Positions 6,405 through 15,108 of a DNA stretch of 43,939 bases are shown piece after piece; the stretch's first letter is position 1; each line of letters starts with the position of its first letter. Both the position numbers and the translations under genes were made by a program. The notes below the pieces were generated by a model that saw only the letters and a list, made by a program, of their open reading frames with translations, had not been told where the DNA came from and did not search any database. Source of the DNA: Hamadaea sp. (GTDB lineage Bacteria; Actinomycetota; Actinomycetes; Mycobacteriales; Micromonosporaceae); assembly GCA_013361475.1 (NCBI GenBank), contig JABFYB010000474.1, forward strand, positions 1-43,939, written 5' to 3'.

Positions 6405-6905
6405 ATGCCGGCTCCCTTCCCCTGGACCGACGCCCTCGACCAGCAACTGCGTGACCTCGCCGCCGCCGGCCGCTCCGTCCGCGACATCGCCGCCGACATC
6501 GGCACCACGAAGTCCACGATCGACCGCCGGCTCAAGCACCTCGGCATCAGCCTCGACCGCTCGAGCACCGAGGCCGCGACCAAGGCCAACATGGCCGACG
6601 CGAAGAGCCGACGGGCCGCGCTGCAGCTCGCGCTCCTCGAGGACGCCGAGCGCCTCCGCGCGCAGATGTGGTCCTCGGCCGTCGTCTTCAACTTCGGCGG
6701 CAAGGACAACACCTACGAGGAGCGCACCCTCGACAAGCCGCCCTTCGCCGACCAGCTGAAGATCATGCAGGCCACCGGCATCGCGATCGACCGCTCCCTG
6801 AAGCTCGACCTGCACGACTCCGGCGGCTCGACCACCGTCATCGGGCTCCTGCAGCAGACCGCGGCCGCGCTCGGCATCCACGACGACGCCGACACACAGC
6901 CGTGA
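6405..6905 (+). CDS. terS: Terminase small subunit
   Basis: The 166-residue protein has a recombinase-type helix-turn-helix at about 22-48 (GRSVRDIAADIGTTKSTIDR), then a helical body (AATKANMADAKSRRAALQLA...) as in small terminases, which bind the pac/cos site and load the large subunit. ATG 6405 follows AGGTGAG. It overlaps the large terminase gene by GTGA, the usual order. Direct support is the HTH plus context. Confidence 0.85.
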   Translation: MPAPFPWTDALDQQLRDLAAAGRSVRDIAADIGTTKSTIDRRLKHLGISLDRSSTEAATKANMADAKSRRAALQLALLEDAERLRAQMWSSAVVFNFGGKDNTYEERTLDKPPFADQLKIMQATGIAIDRSLKLDLHDSGGSTTVIGLLQQTAAALGIHDDADTQP

Positions 6906-8164
6906 GCCTGTCCCCCAAGCAGCTCTCCTCCGTCCGCAACGCCACCGGCACAGTCAACCTCTGGCACGGCTCCATCCGTGCCGGCAAGACCATCGGCTCC
7001 CTCATCCGCTGGATGCTCTTCATCGCCAACGCACCCCGCGGCGGCGAGCTCGTCATGGTCGGCCGGACCCGCGACGCCGTCTGGCGCAACGTCATCGGCC
7101 CACTCCAAGACCCCGCCCTCACAGGCACCGTCGCCGCCCAGGTCGTCGGAAACTACGGTGCCCCCACCGTCAGCATCCTCGGTCGCCGCATCCACGTCCT
7201 CGGCGCCTCCGACGCCAAAGCCGAACTCGTCATCCGAGGCATGACCGTCGCCGGCGCCTACGTCGACGAGGTCACCACGCTCCCCGAGCAGTTCTTCACC
7301 CAGCTCCTCGGCCGCATGAGCGTCCGCGGAGCCAAACTGTTCGGCACCACCAACCCTGACAACCCCGCCCACTGGCTCAAGGCCAAGTTCATCGACCGGC
7401 ACCACCTGCTGCCGCACTGGCGGATCTTCCACTTCACGATGGACGACAACCCGGCCCTCACGCCGGAGTACGTCGCCCAGAAGAAGCTCGAGTTCACCGG
7501 CCTCTGGTACCGCCGCTTCATCCTCGGCGAGTGGGTCGCAGCCGAGGGCGCCGTCTTCCCGATGTGGGACCCCGCCCGGCACGTCGTGCCCTGGACGTCG
7601 CTGCCCCGAATGCGGCGCGTCCTCGGCGTCGGCGTCGACTACGGCACGAACAACCCCGCCACCGGGCTCGTCCTGGGCGTCGCAGACGTCCCCGACGAGA
7701 CCCTGGGCCTCCGCAGCCGGCTGTTCCTGCTCGACGAGTGGCGCACCAGCCAGGGTCATATGCTCACCGACCAGCAGCTGTCCGCGCAGCTCCGCGGCTT
7801 CATCGGCGCGCCGCATGTGCCGAGCCCGGCCGAGCCGGCGCCCGAGTGGGTGTTCGTCGACCCGTCCGCTGCGTCGTTCAAGACGCAGTTGCAGGCCGAC
7901 GGCGTCAGCAACCTGCGCGACGCGGACAACGACGTCGCGTACGGCATCCGTACTGTCGCGTCCCTGCTCGGCACCGGGGACCTGCTCGTGTCCGACCGGT
8001 GCGCCGGCCTGATCGCGGAGGCGCCCGGCTACTCGTGGGACCCGAAGCAGGCCGAGAAGGGGCTGGACAAGCCGCTGAAGGTGGCCGATCACTCGCTCGA
8101 CGGCGCCCGGTACGTCGTCACGACGACGGAGTCGCTGTGGCGCCCGATGCTGGACGCCGCGTGA
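6902..8164 (+). CDS. terL: Terminase large subunit
   Basis: The 420-residue protein carries an ATPase with P-loop GSIRAGKT (23-30) and Walker B AGAYVDE (117-123), then an RNase H-like nuclease with acidic residues in GVDYGTNNP (D246), VFVDPSAASF (D320) and KVADHSLDGARY (D396, D400). This is the Terminase_3/PBSX layout, which uses headful packaging in characterised relatives and would explain a circularly permuted assembly. It pumps DNA into the prohead at the portal. GTG start in a GTGA overlap with terS. Confidence 0.95.
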   Translation: MSLSPKQLSSVRNATGTVNLWHGSIRAGKTIGSLIRWMLFIANAPRGGELVMVGRTRDAVWRNVIGPLQDPALTGTVAAQVVGNYGAPTVSILGRRIHVLGASDAKAELVIRGMTVAGAYVDEVTTLPEQFFTQLLGRMSVRGAKLFGTTNPDNPAHWLKAKFIDRHHLLPHWRIFHFTMDDNPALTPEYVAQKKLEFTGLWYRRFILGEWVAAEGAVFPMWDPARHVVPWTSLPRMRRVLGVGVDYGTNNPATGLVLGVADVPDETLGLRSRLFLLDEWRTSQGHMLTDQQLSAQLRGFIGAPHVPSPAEPAPEWVFVDPSAASFKTQLQADGVSNLRDADNDVAYGIRTVASLLGTGDLLVSDRCAGLIAEAPGYSWDPKQAEKGLDKPLKVADHSLDGARYVVTTTESLWRPMLDAA

Positions 8165-8301
8165 CCTGCCCGCCCCAGATCAACCCCACCAACCCGTGGC
8201 AGTGCCAGACCTGCGGTCGTGAGCATCCGATCAAGCCCCTCGCCCGTGACTGCGAGGCCCGTCACCGAGCCCAAGAGCGAGCCAACGAGGAGGACCACTG
8301 A
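8161..8301 (+). CDS. 46-residue zinc-finger-like mini-protein
   Basis: GTG 8161 overlaps the terL stop (GTGA) and the frame ends in TGA overlapping the portal ATG (TGATG). The peptide begins MTCPPQINPTNPWQCQTCGR, then EHPIKPLARDCEARHRAQ and an acidic end. WQCQTCGREH plus the later C and H could form one zinc site. Similar tiny ORFs sit between terminase and portal in other actinophages to my knowledge. Role unknown. Confidence 0.7.
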   Translation: MTCPPQINPTNPWQCQTCGREHPIKPLARDCEARHRAQERANEEDH

Positions 8302-9929
8302 TGCCGCTGCCGCAGAACGGGATCGCGTGGCCGCCCGCGCAGCTCGACCCCATCACCCGGTGGATGGCCATCTGGGACGCCTGGTACGTCGGCGACCCCG
8401 AGCGGCTCACCAGCGTCTACCGCGGCACCCCCAGCCCGACACGCATCGACCGGCCCGCCCAGTACCGCGGCGGCCTCGTCGGCGCCGCAGCCCGGTTCTT
8501 CTGGGGCCGCCCCGTCGGTGACCTGCAGCAGGCGCCCGCGCAGCTGCACATCCCGCTCGCGTCCGACATCGCCCGCGCCGGCGCCGACCTCATCTGGTCC
8601 GAGGCGCCGACCTTCACGATCGAGCACGACGCGACACAGGCCCGGCTCGACGAGCTCGTCGACGACGGCCTCCTGCACACCCTCGCCGAAGGCGCCGAGC
8701 TCGGCTCCGCCCTCGGCGGCCACTACCTCAAGGTCGCCTGGGACACCGCCATCCGCGACGACGCCCCGTTCCTCACCCTCGTCGACGCCGACGCCGCCTG
8801 GCCCGAGTTCCGCTACGGCCACCTCGTCGCCGTCACGTTCTGGTGGGTCGTCGCCCGCGAGGGCCAGAAGGTTGTCCGCCACCTCGAGCGGCACGAGACG
8901 GACGCGGCCGGCAACGGGATCATCTTGCACGGCCTGTACGAGGGCACCGAGGACAAGCTCGGCACCGCCGTCCCGCTCGGCGAGCACACATCGACCGCAG
9001 CCCTCGCGCCGCTGGTCGACGCCGAGTCCGCCATCAGCACGGGCTCCCCGGGCCTCGCCGTCACCTACATCCCGAACGTGACGCCGCAGCGACGCTGGCG
9101 CAACGACCCCATCGGCCGCCACCTCGGCCGCTCGGACCTCGACGGCATCGAGGGCCTCATGGACGCCGTCGACGAGGCCTGGACCTCATGGATGCGCGAC
9201 ATCCGCCTCGGCAAGGCCCGCGTCTTCGCCTCGCGCGAACTCCTCGAGTCCAACGGCCCCGGGCAGGGCGCCAGCCTCGACCTCGACCGTGAGCTGTTCT
9301 CGCCGCTCGGGACGGCCGTCGGGTCGCTGAACATGTCCACGAGCACGGGCAACGCCAACGGGTTTCTCATGGCGCAGCAGTTCGCCATCCGCTACGAGGA
9401 GCACAAGCAGACCGTCAACGAGCTCGTCCTCAACACCCTGCGCGCCGCCGGCTACTCCGCCGCCACGTTCGGCGAGGCCGACGGGTACGGCGCCGCCGTC
9501 ACCGCCACCGAGGTCGCCGCCCGCGAGCAGCGGTCACTCCTGACCCGCGACCGGAAGCTCCGCATCATCCGGCCGAGGCTCGCCGACATCCTCGAGAAGC
9601 TCCTGGCCGTCGACAAGGCCATCTTCAACTCCGCGGTCACCCCGGCCCGCCCGGACGTGCAGTTCCCCGACGGCGTGCAGGACTCCCCGCTCGTGCTCGC
9701 CCAGACCGCGCAGGCGCTCAGGACGGCCGAGGCGGCGTCGACGAAGACGCTCGTCGCGATGATCCACCCCGAGTGGGACGAAAAGCAGGTCGACGACGAG
9801 GCGAAGCTGATCCTCGAGGAGAACCAGCCGCTGCCCCTCTCGGACCCGCTCGGCGGCTTCGCACCCCCGAACAACCAGGGCGACGTGAACGGCGACACCA
9901 GTGGCGACGCAGCCGTCACAGCCAGCTGA
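8301..9929 (+). CDS. Portal protein (SPP1 gp6-like)
   Basis: The 542-residue protein lies directly after terL. It has WMAIWDAWYVGDPERL near the N-terminus, KVAWDTAIRDDAPFLTLVDADAAW in the middle, and a long helical stretch (AQQFAIRYEEHKQTVNELVL) typical of the portal stem/crown, with a polar C-terminus. It forms the dodecameric ring through which DNA enters and to which the tail joins. Its last 29 bases overlap the start of the MuF gene. Assignment rests on position, size and these segments. Confidence 0.92.
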   Translation: MPLPQNGIAWPPAQLDPITRWMAIWDAWYVGDPERLTSVYRGTPSPTRIDRPAQYRGGLVGAAARFFWGRPVGDLQQAPAQLHIPLASDIARAGADLIWSEAPTFTIEHDATQARLDELVDDGLLHTLAEGAELGSALGGHYLKVAWDTAIRDDAPFLTLVDADAAWPEFRYGHLVAVTFWWVVAREGQKVVRHLERHETDAAGNGIILHGLYEGTEDKLGTAVPLGEHTSTAALAPLVDAESAISTGSPGLAVTYIPNVTPQRRWRNDPIGRHLGRSDLDGIEGLMDAVDEAWTSWMRDIRLGKARVFASRELLESNGPGQGASLDLDRELFSPLGTAVGSLNMSTSTGNANGFLMAQQFAIRYEEHKQTVNELVLNTLRAAGYSAATFGEADGYGAAVTATEVAAREQRSLLTRDRKLRIIRPRLADILEKLLAVDKAIFNSAVTPARPDVQFPDGVQDSPLVLAQTAQALRTAEAASTKTLVAMIHPEWDEKQVDDEAKLILEENQPLPLSDPLGGFAPPNNQGDVNGDTSGDAAVTAS

Positions 9930-11082
9930 CGACTCAGCCGACCTCGCGCTCGTCATCGAGCTCCTCGCCGCCGGCGTCGTCCAGGAGTTCTCCAACGCGG
10001 AGCAGGAGCTCATCACCGAGGTCGCCCAGTACGCCCGCCGCGGCCTCGCCGCGCCGGTCGGATCCGCAGCACGGCTGGACATGCTGCGCCGCATGCAGAT
10101 CGCAGCGCACCGGGTCGCGGCCGAGCTCCGCTCCCGCGCAACGCCGCTCGCTCGCCGCGTCACCGACGAGGCGGCCCGTCGAGGCATGGCAGCCGCTGCG
10201 CGCCGGCTCGCGCAGCTCACGTCGTCGCACCCGAGCCTGCTGCGGACACTGACCGCGCCACAGCCCGAGCCGATCTCCGCGCACGCACTCGCCTCAGCGA
10301 TCACCGTCCGCCTCGACCTGCAGCGCAACCTCGAGGACGCAGCCACCCGGATCACCCGATTCGGCGACGACGCCTACCGCGCCGCGGTCGCCCAGGCAGC
10401 CGAGAAGGAGATCCTCCACGGCATCGCCCCGGCAGCCGCTCAGCGCGGCGCCTGGGACGACCTGACGTCACAAGGCATCACCGGCTTCACCGACTTCCGC
10501 GGCCGACGCTGGAACCTCGCCTCGTACGTCGAGATGGCGACCCGGACCGCGGTGCAGCGCGCGTACAACGAGGCCCACGAGGCGAGGATGGCGGCCGGCG
10601 GCATCGCGTTCTTCACGGTCGCCCCGCACGCCCACCCATGCCCGCTCTGTGCGCCATGGGAGGGCCAGGTGCTGTCGAGCCGATACCTGTCGGGGCGGAC
10701 GACGACGCTGTCCGCGGTGAGCGACGCCATGGTGTCGTTCGACGTGGCCGGCACTGTCGACCAGGCGCGCGCCGAGGGGCTCTTCCACCCGAACTGCACG
10801 CACACGCTGGTGGCTTACCTGCCGGGCGTGACACGAATGCCGAAGCGGTCGCCGTGGACGAAGGCCGACGAGGCCGCGTACCGGGCGGCGCAGCGGCTGC
10901 GGGAGCTCGAGCGGCGGGTCCGGTCGGCGAAGCAGCGCGAGCAGGCGGCTCTCGACGACGTGAGCCGGGCGCGTGCACGGCGGGACGTGCGGGCTGGTCA
11001 GGCTGCGATCCGTGCCCACGTCGCGGCGCACCGGCTGGTGCGGCGGCCGCGACGCGAGCAGCTGGACCTCGGAAACGCCTGA
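9901..11082 (+). CDS. MuF-like minor head protein
   Basis: The 393-residue protein (GTG 9901, overlapping the portal end) has the Mu gpF-type block at about 200-310: SYVEMATRTAVQRAYNEAHE, then HAHPCPLCAPWEGQVLS, and later FHPNCTHTLVAYLPG. Paired Cys/His with the catalytic-looking helix are hallmarks of the minor head/MuF family, of which a few copies enter the head through the portal. The C-terminus is a basic helical tail (RELERRVRSAKQREQ...). No toxin domain is fused. It abuts the reverse-strand zinc-ribbon gene with no gap. Confidence 0.9.
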   Translation: MATQPSQPADDSADLALVIELLAAGVVQEFSNAEQELITEVAQYARRGLAAPVGSAARLDMLRRMQIAAHRVAAELRSRATPLARRVTDEAARRGMAAAARRLAQLTSSHPSLLRTLTAPQPEPISAHALASAITVRLDLQRNLEDAATRITRFGDDAYRAAVAQAAEKEILHGIAPAAAQRGAWDDLTSQGITGFTDFRGRRWNLASYVEMATRTAVQRAYNEAHEARMAAGGIAFFTVAPHAHPCPLCAPWEGQVLSSRYLSGRTTTLSAVSDAMVSFDVAGTVDQARAEGLFHPNCTHTLVAYLPGVTRMPKRSPWTKADEAAYRAAQRLRELERRVRSAKQREQAALDDVSRARARRDVRAGQAAIRAHVAAHRLVRRPRREQLDLGNA

Positions 11083-11280
11083 CTACTTCCCGCCGAGACG
11101 GCGAATCTTCTTGTCCAGGTCGTCCAGTGCCTTCTGTGCCTTCCGGGCGCCGCCGCCCTTGTCGTTGAGCTTGATCGAGTGGCCCTTGCGGCATCGCACG
11201 GTGCGCTGCTTCGCCACGTCCTCGAGGCTCACGCCCACCTTCGATCCGCACTCAGGGCATTCGATGTCGATGTCGGCCAT
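11083..11280 (-). CDS. Reverse-strand zinc-ribbon protein
   Basis: The 65-residue protein starts at ATG 11280 with an excellent GGGAGGAG site upstream on its own strand. Residues about 6-32 read IECPECGSKVGVSLEDVAKQ followed by RTVRCRKGHSIKL, a CPxCG...C-x-KGH ribbon like those of MJ0042/Com-type small regulators. The tail is a basic amphipathic helix (ARKAQKALDDLDKKIRRLGG). It opposes the surrounding late operon and ends exactly where the MuF gene ends. Nucleic-acid binding, perhaps regulatory, is inferred. Confidence 0.82.
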   Translation of the reverse strand: MADIDIECPECGSKVGVSLEDVAKQRTVRCRKGHSIKLNDKGGGARKAQKALDDLDKKIRRLGGK

Positions 11281-11411
11281 GCCCGCTCCTCCCTGTTCTC
11301 CGTCTCGCCGGGTGCGAGTCGGTCTGCGATCAGTTTCGGCCACGGCGCCGACTCCGGTCGGCTTCATCCACAGCCAATCCGGCCGGGCGCCGGAGAGAAG
11401 AGATCCCAGCC

Positions 11412-12167
11412 ATGAGCACCATCGCGCACCACGCAGCCCTCACCGCCCCGCTCACCGTCAACGGCATGACCGTCGACGAGCTCCTCGCCTTCCACAAGGC
11501 CCGCTTCGGCGACGCCCGCATGGAGGCCGACGGAGACGGAGCGGACGGCGCCGACGGGACCGACGCCGGCGACACCAAGACGGACGGCACGGACGGCGCT
11601 GACACCAAGACCGGTGCCACCAAGACCGACGGCGACACCAAGACGACCGACGCTCAGACGTGGAACCCCGACGCCTGGGACGGGAAGGTCGACACCCTCC
11701 CCGCCGGCGCGCAGAAGATCATCACCGACCTGCGCAAGGCCGACGGCGACGAGCGCGTCGCCAAGAAGACCCTCGATGCCATCATGGCGGCCATCAACCC
11801 CGAGAAGGCCGGCGACAAGCCCGACCCGGCCCAGCTCGCCCAGCAGCTCACCACGGCACAGCAGGCGCAGCGGCAGACCGCCGTCGAGCTCGCCGTCTAC
11901 AAGACCGCCAGCAAGCACTCCGGCGACCCGGATGCCCTGCTGGACTCGCGTGCCTTCCTGGCGAAGGTCGCGGACCTCGACCCCGCCGCCGACGACTTCG
12001 CGTCGAAGGTCGACGGGGCCATCAAGTCCGCCGTGGCGGACAACCCCAAGCTCAAGGCGGCCCGGGTGGCCGGCGCGAGCGGTGCGGACCGTGCCGGTGG
12101 ATCCGGCGAGGGTGCCGCAAAGCCCACCACCCTCGAAGACGCCATCGCCAAGAAGATGGCCGGATAA
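11412..12167 (+). CDS. Capsid scaffolding protein
   Basis: The 251-residue protein precedes the major capsid gene. It has a Gly/Asp/Thr-rich flexible stretch (ADGDGADGADGTDAGDTKTD...; about 38-80) and a helical remainder (PAQLAQQLTTAQQAQRQTAV...) ending in a basic LEDAIAKKMAG. Low-complexity acidic linker, helical core and basic C-terminal capsid-binding end are typical of phage scaffolds, which direct prohead assembly and are then lost. GAGAGAAGAG lies before ATG 11412. Confidence 0.88.
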   Translation: MSTIAHHAALTAPLTVNGMTVDELLAFHKARFGDARMEADGDGADGADGTDAGDTKTDGTDGADTKTGATKTDGDTKTTDAQTWNPDAWDGKVDTLPAGAQKIITDLRKADGDERVAKKTLDAIMAAINPEKAGDKPDPAQLAQQLTTAQQAQRQTAVELAVYKTASKHSGDPDALLDSRAFLAKVADLDPAADDFASKVDGAIKSAVADNPKLKAARVAGASGADRAGGSGEGAAKPTTLEDAIAKKMAG

Positions 12168-12182
12168 CCCAGGAGCACAACC

Positions 12183-13187
12183 ATGCCCGTGACCCTCGCC
12201 CAGGCGAAGCTCAACGCGACCGACGACGTCGACGTCCAGATCATCGACGAGTTCCAGAAGAGCAACGACGTGCTCAACCGGATCACGTTCGACGACGTGG
12301 TCTCCGGCGCCGGCAACGGCGCCACCCTCACCTACGGCTACACCCGCCAGATCACGCAGCGAGGCGCCGCCTTCCGCGCGATCAACAGCGAGTACACGCC
12401 GACCGAGGCGACGAAGCAGCGCTACACCGTCGACCTCAAGCCCCTCGGTGGGTCCTTCCAGATCGACCGCGTCCTCAACCGCGTCGCCCAGGCCGCGGAG
12501 ACCGCGTTCCAGATGCGCGAGCTGCTCAAGGGCACCTCGGCGAAGTTCAACGACGCGTTCTTCAACGGCGACACCGCCGTGGACGCCAACGGCTTCGACG
12601 GCCTCAACAAGCTGCTCACCGGCACGACCACGGAGTACCTGCCGCTGAACAACGGCGTCGCCACCGGCTACGTCGACTGGACCGCCGTCAACTCCCAGTC
12701 GGCCGCCTTCCAGGCGATCGCGCACATCGACGCGTGGCTTGGCAGCCTCGACGGCCGCCCCGACGCGATCTACCTGCCCCGCAAGGCGAAGGCGCTCTTC
12801 AAGGTCATCGCCTCCTACGCCGGGCAGTACTCCGTCGACCGCAACGAGATCGGGCAGGTCGTCGACACCTACAACGGCATCCCGCTGATCGACCCGGGCA
12901 CCAAGGACGGCTCGGCGACCGACGTCCTGGCGGTCGCCTCCCGCGATACCGACGGCGCCGGCGCCGGCGGCACCATCACGGGTCTGGCCGACCTGTACGC
13001 CGTCCGCTTCGGCCTCGACGGCGTGCACGGCGTCTCGATGGCCGGCGGCCCGCTGGTGTCCAACTGGATGCCCGACTTCAGCACGGCCGGTGCCGTGAAG
13101 ACCGGTGAGGCCGAGCTCGGACCCGCAGCGGTCGTCGTGAAGAAGACGAAGAGCGCGGCCGTGCTGCGCAACGTCAAGGTCGCCTGA
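12183..13187 (+). CDS. Major capsid protein (HK97 fold)
   Basis: The 334-residue protein lies between scaffold and connectors with a strong AGGAG site. It has the segments expected of an HK97-type capsid: an N-terminal arm, a beta-hairpin region (LTYGYTRQITQRGAAFRAIN), a spine-helix region (AAETAFQMRELLKGTSAKFN), and a late PLIDPGTKDGSATDVLAV and SNWMPDFSTAGAVKTGEAEL stretch. Codon use is very strongly C-ended, as expected of a highly expressed gene, and a powerful terminator follows. Confidence 0.93.
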   Translation: MPVTLAQAKLNATDDVDVQIIDEFQKSNDVLNRITFDDVVSGAGNGATLTYGYTRQITQRGAAFRAINSEYTPTEATKQRYTVDLKPLGGSFQIDRVLNRVAQAAETAFQMRELLKGTSAKFNDAFFNGDTAVDANGFDGLNKLLTGTTTEYLPLNNGVATGYVDWTAVNSQSAAFQAIAHIDAWLGSLDGRPDAIYLPRKAKALFKVIASYAGQYSVDRNEIGQVVDTYNGIPLIDPGTKDGSATDVLAVASRDTDGAGAGGTITGLADLYAVRFGLDGVHGVSMAGGPLVSNWMPDFSTAGAVKTGEAELGPAAVVVKKTKSAAVLRNVKVA

Positions 13188-13202
13188 CCTGACCCCTGAG
13201 CG

Positions 13203-13234
13203 AGGCGGGGCCGGAGAGACCTCCGGCCCCGCCT
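13203..13234 (+). terminator. Strong hairpin after major capsid gene
   Basis: AGGCGGGGCCGGA (13203-13215) and TCCGGCCCCGCCT (13222-13234) form a perfect 13-bp stem with a 6-nt loop, 16 bases after the capsid stop. TGACCTGACCCCT at 13186-13198 just before it recurs before the terminator of the major tail gene. It probably trims or partly stops transcription to raise capsid mRNA over distal genes. Confidence 0.85.
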
Positions 13235-13266
13235 CCCCCGGAACCACAACGCCCAGGGAGGGCACC

Positions 13267-13998
13267 ATGAAGATCACGAGCCCCGACAAGACCTACACGG
13301 GCGAGTCGCGCTACGGCGAGGTCGTCCTCCAGTTCGAGGACGGCGTCGCGAAGTTCGACGGCGAGCTGCCTGTCGGCGTGCGCCAGTACCTCGTGGGCGC
13401 CGGCTACGGCCTCGGCTCCAAGAGCCCGGCCGAGCCCGACGAGACCCCCACCCCCGCGGACCCGCGCGACGTCACCCACGTCCAGGGCGGCACGCCCCTG
13501 CGTGACGCAGCGGTCGACCCGCAGCCCGAGGACTACCTGCCGCCGACGAACGCCGGCAAGGACGGCGAGGACGGCAACCCGCACGGCCCCAACGTCGTCG
13601 CCCCCCAGATCCACGCCTCGACCGGCCAGCCCGTCGTCCCCGGCCCCGTCGGCACCTACGAGGAGCGCGACATCGAGGACGAGGACGGCAACGTCACCGG
13701 CAAGGTCGGCGTCGTCACCTCCGACCCAGACGCCCAAGCGGAGCGCGAGACCGAGTACGCCCAGCGCGCCCTCGTCGGCAACGAGCCCGTCCCGACGGTG
13801 CTCGAGGAGATCGGCGCGAAGGCCAACCCCGAGACGGCCAACCCCGACGGCGAGGACGACGAGGACTCCGACGACGGCGAGGACCCGGCTGAGCTCAAGG
13901 GCGCCGCGCTCGACGCAGCCCTCGAGGAGGCCGGCCTCTCGAAGTCCGGCACGGCCGACGAGAAGCGGGCCCGGCTCGCCGAGCACCGCAAGGCCTGA
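13267..13998 (+). CDS. Hypothetical structural protein with SAP/HeH-like C-terminus
   Basis: The 243-residue protein has a compact N-terminal domain (KITSPDKTYTGESRYGEVVL...), a long Pro/Asp/Glu-rich linker, and a C-terminal ELKGAALDAALEEAGLSKSG...TADEKRARLAEHR, which matches the helix-extension-helix (SAP/LEM-like) pattern seen in phage head genes. It lies between capsid and connector genes with GGAGGG upstream. It may be a head decoration or head-completion factor; a similar HeH end occurs in the 16220 gene. Confidence 0.8.
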   Translation: MKITSPDKTYTGESRYGEVVLQFEDGVAKFDGELPVGVRQYLVGAGYGLGSKSPAEPDETPTPADPRDVTHVQGGTPLRDAAVDPQPEDYLPPTNAGKDGEDGNPHGPNVVAPQIHASTGQPVVPGPVGTYEERDIEDEDGNVTGKVGVVTSDPDAQAERETEYAQRALVGNEPVPTVLEEIGAKANPETANPDGEDDEDSDDGEDPAELKGAALDAALEEAGLSKSGTADEKRARLAEHRKA

Positions 13999-14113
13999 CC
14001 GAACCATCGGGTGGGGCGTCAACACGTCCCCGGGAACCGCTCCACGCGCGGTGGCACACCTGACGTGAAGGCTGAGCCGGAGGTTTCTCACCCCCGGGTC
14101 CTTTCGGCCTCTG

Positions 14114-14650
14114 CTATGGCTCTACCTGCGCCCCACCCGAAGCCTTCGACAGATACCGCGCTGCCGCCCGAAGCCGCACAGGGTCGTCCTGAAAGTGGCC
14201 GATCCCGAGATTGCACATGGAGCACAGGATGCCGCGCACGGCCCCCGTGTCGTGGCAGTGGTCGACGTGCCACACCTTGGCGTCCTTGGTCTTACAGATA
14301 GCGCACCGGCCGCCTTGGCCTCGCATGAGACGGTCCCGCTCCTCGAGCGTCATGCCATAGGCGCGATTCAGCCACTTCGCCTGCTCGATGCTCGGGTCGC
14401 GAAGATTCTTGGTCGCCGCCCGACACTGCTCGCTGCAATGGAGCACATTCACGGGCCGGTCGGAAATGTCCGCACCGCACGACTTGCAGACGTCGCCGGT
14501 CCGATGGTTGGTAGCGATCTTTCCCGAGCGAATATCGCGCCGATACGCGTTGGTGCACGGCTTGCACCAACGATCCGAGCGCCTGGCCATGGACGGGGTG
14601 AAGTCGGACTCAGGCCGCATTTCGCGGCACCGGCGGCACTCAAGTCTCAT
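14114..14650 (-). CDS. Endonuclease VII-like HNH nuclease (homing-type insertion)
   Basis: The 178-residue protein has an N-terminal zinc region (CRRCREMR; CKPC; CKSCGAD), then the endonuclease VII block GQGGRCAICKTK (C116, C119), WHVDHCHDTGAVRG (H128, D130, H131) and ILCSMCNLGIGHFQDD (C143, C146, N147). Free-standing enzymes of this type often act as homing endonucleases in phages; T4 endonuclease VII resolves branched DNA. It is reverse-oriented inside the head genes, with lower GC. ATG 14650 has no ribosome site but a TAGAAT box 7 nt upstream, suggesting a leaderless mRNA. Confidence 0.9.
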   Translation of the reverse strand: MRLECRRCREMRPESDFTPSMARRSDRWCKPCTNAYRRDIRSGKIATNHRTGDVCKSCGADISDRPVNVLHCSEQCRAATKNLRDPSIEQAKWLNRAYGMTLEERDRLMRGQGGRCAICKTKDAKVWHVDHCHDTGAVRGILCSMCNLGIGHFQDDPVRLRAAARYLSKASGGAQVEP

Positions 14651-14657
14651 GGAAAGG

Positions 14658-14663
14658 ATTCTA
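14658..14663 (-). promoter_or_regulatory. -10 box of a leaderless promoter for the endonuclease VII gene
   Basis: TAGAAT on the minus strand lies 7 nt before the ATG at 14650, the distance expected if transcription starts at the A of the start codon. No ribosome site lies between. A good -35 box is not apparent. Confidence 0.6.
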
Positions 14664-14700
14664 CCGTCCTTCCCACCCGAACACCCTCCAGGAGGCAACC

Positions 14701-15108
14701 GTGCTCGTCTACGCGACCGCCACCGACCTCGCCGACTGGACCGGCAGCGCCGCCCCCAGCAACGCCGTCCAGCTGCTCCGCACCGCGTCCGGGCTCGTCG
14801 CCGACGCCACCGTCACCGCCTGGTACGCGACCGACGCCAGCGGCATGCCCACCACCAGCTACGTCGTCGACGCGATGCGCGACGCCACCTGCGCCCACGC
14901 CGCAGCCATGGCCGCCGCGAAGGTCGACCCGCTCGCCGCCGGCGCCAACACGGCCCGCACCGCCTCCCGCAAGAAGGTCGGCACCGCCGAGGTCGAGTAC
15001 GCCGACGCCGCCCAGGCCGCCGCCGCCCGCGCGGCCCTCGTCGACACCCTCTGCCCCGACGCCGTCCGAATCCTCCGCGCCGCCGGCCTCACCTCGAGCG
15101 TCCTCTGA
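14701..15108 (+). CDS. Head-tail connector/adaptor protein
   Basis: The 135-residue protein starts at GTG 14701 after AGGAGG. It begins YATATDLADWTGSAAPSNAV, then has helical ATCAHAAAMAAAKVDP and an end DTLCPDAVRILRAAGL: the short all-helical layout of gp15/gp6-type connectors that attach under the portal. It is the first of four overlapping connector and tail-completion genes. Confidence 0.82.
   Translation: MLVYATATDLADWTGSAAPSNAVQLLRTASGLVADATVTAWYATDASGMPTTSYVVDAMRDATCAHAAAMAAAKVDPLAAGANTARTASRKKVGTAEVEYADAAQAAAARAALVDTLCPDAVRILRAAGLTSSVL

Noticed and set aside
9901-11082. Toxin domain fused to the MuF protein
   Set aside because: Some MuF proteins carry polymorphic toxins, but the C-terminus here is only a basic helical tail.
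11364-13289. 641-codon minus-strand frame across scaffold and capsid genes
   Set aside because: A mirror frame of strongly GC-rich genes; the peptide is Gly/Val/Leu/Asp repeats without structure, and the plus-strand genes are certain.
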